Assembly (NCBI GenBank): GCA_016875695.1
Contig: VGPB01000062.1
Coordinates: forward strand, 1 to 9,422
From: Chloroflexota bacterium
GTDB taxonomy: Bacteria; Chloroflexota; Dehalococcoidia; UBA2979
Direction: 5' to 3'
DNA: 9,422 bases
Under the pieces are notes generated by a model, which ran no database searches, was not told where the DNA came from, and saw only the letters and a program-made list of their open reading frames with translations. Both the position numbers and the translations under genes were made by a program. Each line of letters begins with the position of its first letter. Positions within the stretch are counted from its first letter, which is position 1. Of this stretch, positions 5,219 to 9,422 are shown one piece after another.

Positions 5219-6730
5219 ATGGCCATCCGCGCGGAAGAGATCGCCTCGATCCTCAAGGGGCAAATCCAGGGCTTCGACACCGCTGTCGGCACCACCAACG
5301 TGGGCACAGTGATCGAGGCGAGCGACGGCATTGCGCGTATCCACGGGCTCGGCCAGTGCATGGCCTCCGAGCTCGTCGAGTTCTCGAACGGCACGCGCGG
5401 GCTCGCGCTGAACCTCGAGGAGGAGACGGTCGGCGCGATCATCCTCGGCGACTACATCGAGATCAAAGAGGGCGCTGAGGTACGAACCACCGGGCTCGTC
5501 GCGTCGGTGCCGGTCGGCGAGGCGCTGATCGGGCGGGTGGTTAACCCGCTCGGCGACCCCATCGACGAGCGTGGGCCACTCGCAACGACCGAGCGACGGC
5601 CCGTCGAGCGCATCGCACCGGACGTGGTCTCGCGCCAGTCCGTCAACCAGCCGGTGCAGACCGGGCTCAAGGCCGTCGACTCGATGGTTCCGATTGGCCG
5701 CGGACAGCGTGAGCTGATCATCGGCGACCGCTCGACCGGCAAGACGGCGATCGCGCTCGACACGATCATTAACCAGCGCGGCGGCGACCTGATCTGCATC
5801 TACGTCGCGATCGGCCAGAAAGAAGCCAAGGTCGCGCAGACCGTCGCCACGCTCGACCAGTTCGGCGCGATGGCGCACACGATCGTCGTCTCCGCGGGCG
5901 CGGCGGAGTCATCCGCCCTGCAGTACCTCGCGCCGTACGCCGGGTGCGCGATGGCCGAGTACTTCATGGAGCAGGGCAGGGACGTCCTGATCATCTATGA
6001 CGACCTGACGAAGCACGCGTGGGCGTACCGCCAGATCTCGCTGCTGTTGCGCCGCCCACCGGGGCGCGAGGCGTACCCCGGCGACGTGTTCTACCTGCAC
6101 TCGCGCCTGCTGGAGCGCTCCGCACGGCTCAACGCCGTGCTGGGCGGCGGCTCGATCACCGCGCTGCCGATCATCGAGACGCAGGCCGGCGACGTCTCGG
6201 CGTACATCCCTACGAACGTGATCTCGATCACCGATGGGCAGATCTTCCTCGAGTCGGACATCTTCAACGCAGGCCAGCGGCCGGCGATCAACCCCGGCAT
6301 CTCCGTTTCGCGCGTGGGCGGCACCGCGCAGACGCGCGCCATGCGCTCGGTGGCTGGCACGTTGCGCCTCGACCTCTCGCAGTTCCGCGAGCTGCAGGCG
6401 TTCGCGCAGTTCGGCACCGAAGACCTGGACCCCGCGACGCGCCAGCAGCTGGAGCGCGGGCGCCGGCTGACCGAGCTTCTGAAGCAGCCGCAGTACCGCC
6501 CGCAGTCGCTCGCCGAGCAGGTGGCGGTGCTGTTCGCCGGCGTGCGCGGCTACCTCGATGACGTGCCCGTCGAGAAGGTCGCGGCCTTCGAGAGCGGCCT
6601 GCATGAGTTCTTGCGCGCGAGCCACGGCGGGCTGATGGACGCGATTCAGTCGTCCGGCCAGCTGGCCAGCGAGCAGGAGGAGCAGCTCCGGGCGGCGATC
6701 GGGACCTTCAAGGGCACGGTCGCCTACTAG
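5219..6730 (+). CDS. atpA: F1Fo ATP synthase subunit alpha
   Basis: Alpha forms the non-catalytic half of the alpha3beta3 head; 503 residues is the usual length. The start MAIRAEEIASILKGQI is the standard N-terminus and has a strong ribosome binding site; the frame is open 300 bases further upstream but that overlaps atpH in another frame. Domains in order: beta-barrel (about 25-95), nucleotide-binding domain with the P-loop GDRSTGKT (169-176, Lys175), Walker B region (VLIIYDDLTKHAWAYRQ), and the conserved RRPPGREAYPGDVFYLHSRL block. Arg365 in SVSRVGG is the arginine that reaches into the catalytic site (E. coli Arg376). The C-terminal helical domain follows. The P-loop has Ser172 where most bacteria have Gln (Lys in many actinobacteria). 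Confidence 0.98.
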   Translation: MAIRAEEIASILKGQIQGFDTAVGTTNVGTVIEASDGIARIHGLGQCMASELVEFSNGTRGLALNLEEETVGAIILGDYIEIKEGAEVRTTGLVASVPVGEALIGRVVNPLGDPIDERGPLATTERRPVERIAPDVVSRQSVNQPVQTGLKAVDSMVPIGRGQRELIIGDRSTGKTAIALDTIINQRGGDLICIYVAIGQKEAKVAQTVATLDQFGAMAHTIVVSAGAAESSALQYLAPYAGCAMAEYFMEQGRDVLIIYDDLTKHAWAYRQISLLLRRPPGREAYPGDVFYLHSRLLERSARLNAVLGGGSITALPIIETQAGDVSAYIPTNVISITDGQIFLESDIFNAGQRPAINPGISVSRVGGTAQTRAMRSVAGTLRLDLSQFRELQAFAQFGTEDLDPATRQQLERGRRLTELLKQPQYRPQSLAEQVAVLFAGVRGYLDDVPVEKVAAFESGLHEFLRASHGGLMDAIQSSGQLASEQEEQLRAAIGTFKGTVAY

Positions 6731-6738
6731 GCGAGCAG

Positions 6739-6753
6739 CCGCGCGCAGCGCGG
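6739..6753 (+). repeat. Small G+C hairpin before atpG
   Basis: CCGCGC (6739-6744), loop GCA, GCGCGG (6748-6753) is a perfect six-base inverted repeat in the 36-base gap between atpA and atpG. It lies just upstream of GAGG (6757-6760), the likely ribosome binding site six bases from ATG 6767. It has no U-tract. Such stems arise often by chance in sequence this rich in G+C. Confidence 0.4.
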
Positions 6754-6766
6754 AGCGAGGCGGTAA

Positions 6767-7651
6767 ATGGCAGGCGCCGGCGCAGTACGCGCGATCCGCG
6801 ATCGCATTCGGTCCGTCGAGAGCACCTCGAAGGTCACGAAGGCCATGGAGCTCGTCGCGGCGTCGAAGATGCGGCGCGCGCAGGACCGCGCGCTCTCCTC
6901 GCGCCCGTACGCGAACCAGATGCGTGCCGTGCTCGCGCAGCTCGCCGGCTACGCCGCGAGCGCGGACCCGGACACGCTACACGCGCTGCTCAAGCAGCGA
7001 CCCGTGCGGCACTTCGCGTTCATCCACATCACCGCGGACCGCGGGCTCGCGGGCGGCCTCAACGCCAACATGAACCGCGCCGGCGCGGTGCTCGCGCTCG
7101 AGCACCAGCCCCGCGTCGAGCGCGTCTCGGTCGTCACCGTCGGCCGCAAGGGACGCGACTTCTTCCGCCGCGCGGGCTTCCCCTCGCTCGCCGAGTTCAC
7201 CGAGCTCGGCGACTACCCGGGCATGGACAAGATCCTGCCGATCGCGCGCATCGTCATGGACGATTACATGCGCGGCGAGATCGACCAAGTGTACCTTGGC
7301 TACCAGCGCTTCGTGAACACCGCCGTGCAGCGGCCCACGCTGCGCCAACTGCTGCCCGTGACTGCGCCCGAGGGCGGCGCGCCGGGTCGCATCGACTTCC
7401 TCTTCGAGCCGTCGCCGGAGCAGCTGTTCGAAACGCTGCTGCCGCGCTACGTCGAGATGCAGATCCTGGAGGCCGTGCTGGATGCGGCAGCCTCCGAGCA
7501 GTCGGCCCGCATGGTGGCGATGCGCGCCGCCACCGACGCGGCGCAGGAGATGGTGGCGGACCTCACGCTCACCTACAACAAGGCGCGGCAGGAGCTGATC
7601 ACGAGCGAGCTGCTTGACATCGTGGGCGGCGTCGCCGCCCTCGAGGCCTAG
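6767..7651 (+). CDS. atpG: F1Fo ATP synthase subunit gamma
   Basis: Gamma is the central rotor shaft inside the alpha3beta3 head. The 294-residue length is typical. The N-terminal helix carries the conserved KVTKAMELVAASKMRRAQ (22-39). The Rossmann-like middle contains TADRGLAGGLNANMNR, where the usual GLCGGLN cysteine is Ala, and VTVGRKGRDFF. The C-terminal helix ends with the family signature ITSELLDIVGGVAALEA (278-294). No chloroplast-type regulatory cysteine insert is present. ATG 6767 places the N-terminus at the normal position. The gene is followed 19 bases later by atpD, a standard neighbour. Confidence 0.97.
   Translation: MAGAGAVRAIRDRIRSVESTSKVTKAMELVAASKMRRAQDRALSSRPYANQMRAVLAQLAGYAASADPDTLHALLKQRPVRHFAFIHITADRGLAGGLNANMNRAGAVLALEHQPRVERVSVVTVGRKGRDFFRRAGFPSLAEFTELGDYPGMDKILPIARIVMDDYMRGEIDQVYLGYQRFVNTAVQRPTLRQLLPVTAPEGGAPGRIDFLFEPSPEQLFETLLPRYVEMQILEAVLDAAASEQSARMVAMRAATDAAQEMVADLTLTYNKARQELITSELLDIVGGVAALEA
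7624..7640 (+). repeat. Inverted repeat at the 3' end of atpG
   Basis: GGGCGGCG (7624-7631) and CGCCGCCC (7633-7640) are perfect complements around one base; as RNA a seven-pair stem with a GTC loop is realistic. It lies inside the codons for the last conserved gamma residues (VGGVAAL), 30 bases before the atpD start, whose ribosome binding site is GGGGAGG (7658-7664). It may simply reflect G+C-rich codons for Gly and Ala. Confidence 0.4.
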
Positions 7652-7670
7652 CAGCGCGGGGAGGTTCGAC

Positions 7671-9071
7671 ATGGCGAGCGGCGTGGTGCGGCAGGTGATC
7701 AGCACGGTCGTGGACGTGGAGTTCCCCAGCGGCGAGCTCCCCGAGATCTTCAACGCCGTTGCCATCGACCTCGATGGCGGCAAGACGCTGATGGCCGAGG
7801 TGCAGCAGCACCTCGGCAACAACTGGGTACGCTGCCTGGCGCTCGACTCCACGGACGGGTTGCGCCGCGGGGCCGCCGCCAACGACACCGGCGCTCCGAT
7901 CAGCGTGCCTGTCGGTCCGCAGACGCTCGGCCGCATCTTCAACGTCGTCGGCGAGCCGATTGACCCCGGCGAGGCCGTCACCGCCACGGAGCGCTGGCCG
8001 ATCCACCGCCGCCCCCCGCCCTACGCCGAGCAGGAGACCTCCGCGCAGATGCTCGAGACCGGCGTCAAGGTGATTGACCTGATCGCCCCGCTCGCGCGCG
8101 GCGGCAAGGTCGGCCTCTTCGGCGGCGCCGGCACCGGTAAGACCGTCGTCAACACCGAGCTCATCCGCAACCTCGCCACCGAGCACGGCGGCCTCTCGGT
8201 CTTCGCCGGCGTCGGCGAGCGCTCGCGCGAAGGCAACGACCTCTGGCACGAGATGCAGGCCTCCGGCGTGCTCGACAAGACCGCGCTTGTCTTCGGCCAG
8301 ATGAACGAGCCGCCCGGCGTGCGCCTGCGCATCGCGCTCACCGGCCTGACCATGGCCGAGTACTTCCGCGACGTCGAGGGCCGCGACGTGCTGCTCTTCA
8401 TCGACAACATCTACCGCTACACGCTCGCCGGCATGGAGGTCTCCGCGCTGCTCGGGCGCATGCCTTCCGCCGTGGGCTACCAGCCAACGCTCGCGACGGA
8501 GATCGGCGAGCTCGAGGAGCGCATCACGTCCACGCGCAAGGGCTCGATCACCTCGTTCCAGGCGATCTACGTACCCGCCGACGACTACACGGACCCCGGC
8601 GTCGCCACGACGTTCGGCCACCTCGACGCGACCGTCGCGCTCGACCGCGCGCTCGTCGAGCAGGGGCTGTACCCCGCGGTCAACCCGCTCACCTCCAACA
8701 GCCGGATCCTCGATCCGCTCGTCGTCGGCGAAGAGCACTACGACGTCGCGTCCGGCGTCGTGCGCACTCTGCAGCGCTACAAGGACCTGCAGGACATCAT
8801 CGCCATCCTCGGCATCGAGGAGCTGTCCGACGACGATAAGGCCACGGTCGCGCGCGCGCGGCGCGTGCAGCGCTTTCTCACGCAGCCCTTCTTCGTCGCC
8901 GAGCAGTTCACCGGCACTCCCGGCCGCTACGTCTCGGTCGCCGAGACCGTCCGAGGCTTCAAGGAGATCCTCGAGGGCCGCCACGACGCGCTCCCGGAGA
9001 ACGCTTTTTACATGGTCGGCAGCATCGACGAGGCCGGCGAGAAGGCGCGCACGATGGCCGCCGGAGCGTAG
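7671..9071 (+). CDS. atpD: F1Fo ATP synthase subunit beta (catalytic)
   Basis: Beta carries the catalytic sites that make or hydrolyse ATP; 466 residues is normal. In order: beta-barrel N-terminal domain, P-loop GGAGTGKT (151-158, Lys157, Thr158), the catalytic Glu/Arg loop GERSREGNDL, Walker B DVLLFIDN (ending Asp245-Asn246), ALLGRMPSAVGYQPTL, the adenine-stacking Tyr334 in LYPAVNP, and the lever motif EELSDDD (383-389, the DELSEED equivalent). The end is also typical, with QPFFVAEQFTG. The P-loop has Thr155 where nearly all beta subunits have Val, and DNIYRYTLAGME differs from the usual DNIFRFTQAGSE. All catalytic residues I can place are kept, so the enzyme should work. ATG 7671 has GGGGAGG six bases upstream; the open frame before it overlaps atpG. 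Confidence 0.98.
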   Translation: MASGVVRQVISTVVDVEFPSGELPEIFNAVAIDLDGGKTLMAEVQQHLGNNWVRCLALDSTDGLRRGAAANDTGAPISVPVGPQTLGRIFNVVGEPIDPGEAVTATERWPIHRRPPPYAEQETSAQMLETGVKVIDLIAPLARGGKVGLFGGAGTGKTVVNTELIRNLATEHGGLSVFAGVGERSREGNDLWHEMQASGVLDKTALVFGQMNEPPGVRLRIALTGLTMAEYFRDVEGRDVLLFIDNIYRYTLAGMEVSALLGRMPSAVGYQPTLATEIGELEERITSTRKGSITSFQAIYVPADDYTDPGVATTFGHLDATVALDRALVEQGLYPAVNPLTSNSRILDPLVVGEEHYDVASGVVRTLQRYKDLQDIIAILGIEELSDDDKATVARARRVQRFLTQPFFVAEQFTGTPGRYVSVAETVRGFKEILEGRHDALPENAFYMVGSIDEAGEKARTMAAGA

Positions 9072-9073
9072 CG

Positions 9074-9422
9074 GTGCCGCTCTTGCTCACCGTGGCGACG
9101 ACGGAACGTGTCGTGCTCGAGCGCGACGATGTGCTGCGTCTGATCGTGCCCGCGGCCGACGGCCAGCTGACTATCTTGCCGAGCCATACGGCGCTGATGT
9201 CGGGCCTCGGCTTCGGTGAGCTCACGGTCGTGTGCTCCGGCGAGACCGTCGGCATGGCGCTGCTCGGCGGATTCATGCAGGTCGCGCACGATCGCGTGAC
9301 CGTGCTCGCAGACGCCGCCGAGCGCGCCGATGAGATCAACGAGGATCGCGCGGAGTCCGCGCGCGAGCGCGCCCAGCGGCGGCTTGGGGGCCAGCACGCG
9401 GGCGTCGAGGCGCTGGACGTGC
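9074..9422 (+). CDS. atpC: F1Fo ATP synthase subunit epsilon (3' end outside window)
   Basis: Epsilon binds gamma at the foot of the rotor and can inhibit ATP hydrolysis. The frame runs from GTG 9074, two bases after the atpD stop, to the window end without a stop: 116 codons of a family usually 130-140 long. The beta-sandwich domain is recognisable: LTVATTERVVLERDD, then DGQLTILPSHTALMSGLGFGEL (family ILPGHAPL), and LLGGFMQVAHDRVTVLADAAE. The helical hairpin begins ADEINEDRAESARERAQ and is cut off, so the ATP-binding or inhibitory C-terminus cannot be judged. CGGAG (9062-9066) seven bases ahead supports the GTG start. It is the last gene of a canonical atp operon. Confidence 0.93.
   Translation, partial: MPLLLTVATTERVVLERDDVLRLIVPAADGQLTILPSHTALMSGLGFGELTVVCSGETVGMALLGGFMQVAHDRVTVLADAAERADEINEDRAESARERAQRRLGGQHAGVEALDV

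Noticed and set aside
4182..5442. Long antisense open frames opposite atpF, atpH and atpA
   Set aside because: Low-complexity Arg/Ala/His-rich translations without motifs; explained by codon bias of the sense genes.
7599..8984. 461-residue antisense open frame opposite atpD
   Set aside because: Mirror frame of a highly conserved gene; no recognisable domain.
2471..9422. Na+-translocating N-ATPase operon
   Set aside because: Gene order (a, c, b, delta, alpha, gamma, beta, epsilon) and c-subunit residues are those of the ordinary F-type enzyme; no atpQ/atpR.
1..9422. CRISPR arrays, tRNA/rRNA genes, insertion sequences or phage genes
   Set aside because: No spaced repeats, tRNA-like folds, transposase or integrase motifs were seen; nearly all DNA is assigned to housekeeping genes.

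Overview
The window is a compact, very G+C-rich stretch of bacterial chromosome. Every gene lies on the + strand, gaps are short (the longest is about 90 bases), and nothing mobile is visible. The lineage is inferred rather than shown. A glutamate racemase, a subfamily-2 OMP decarboxylase, a small DUF951 protein, a DUF151 'bifunctional nuclease', an AtpZ-like protein and an a subunit with an extra N-terminal helix, next to a classic F-type ATP synthase operon, fit a high-GC member of Chloroflexota (Dehalococcoidia-like) best. Another deep-branching Gram-positive-like lineage cannot be excluded.

Left part (1-2109): the 3' end of murI overlaps pyrF by four bases. After nine more bases comes a DUF951 gene, so these three genes look like one transcription unit. 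A 67-base gap follows, with a good sigma70-type promoter (TTGACG-18-TACACT), and then the DUF151 protein. Its stop codon lies in a 15-base tandem duplication.

Right part (2180-9422): an extended -10 promoter (TTGATC-17-TGC-TAGAGT) precedes the ATP synthase operon, in the standard bacterial order: atpZ-like, atpB (a), atpE (c), atpF (b), atpH (delta), atpA (alpha), atpG (gamma), atpD (beta), atpC (epsilon, cut by the window end). Together they encode the whole F1Fo machine. The a and c subunits form the ion path, b and delta the stator, and alpha3beta3 the catalytic head; gamma and epsilon form the rotor stalk. AtpZ is an assembly or ion-transport accessory. The c subunit lacks the Na+-ligand pattern, so proton coupling is likely.

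I see no undescribed system here; this is housekeeping DNA. Points worth a second look are: signal-peptide-like extensions on subunits c and b; a long outer loop with a Cys pair in subunit a; non-consensus P-loop residues in both alpha and beta; the uncertain (possibly AUC) start of the AtpZ gene; dominance of TAG stop codons; and small G+C hairpins ahead of several ribosome binding sites.
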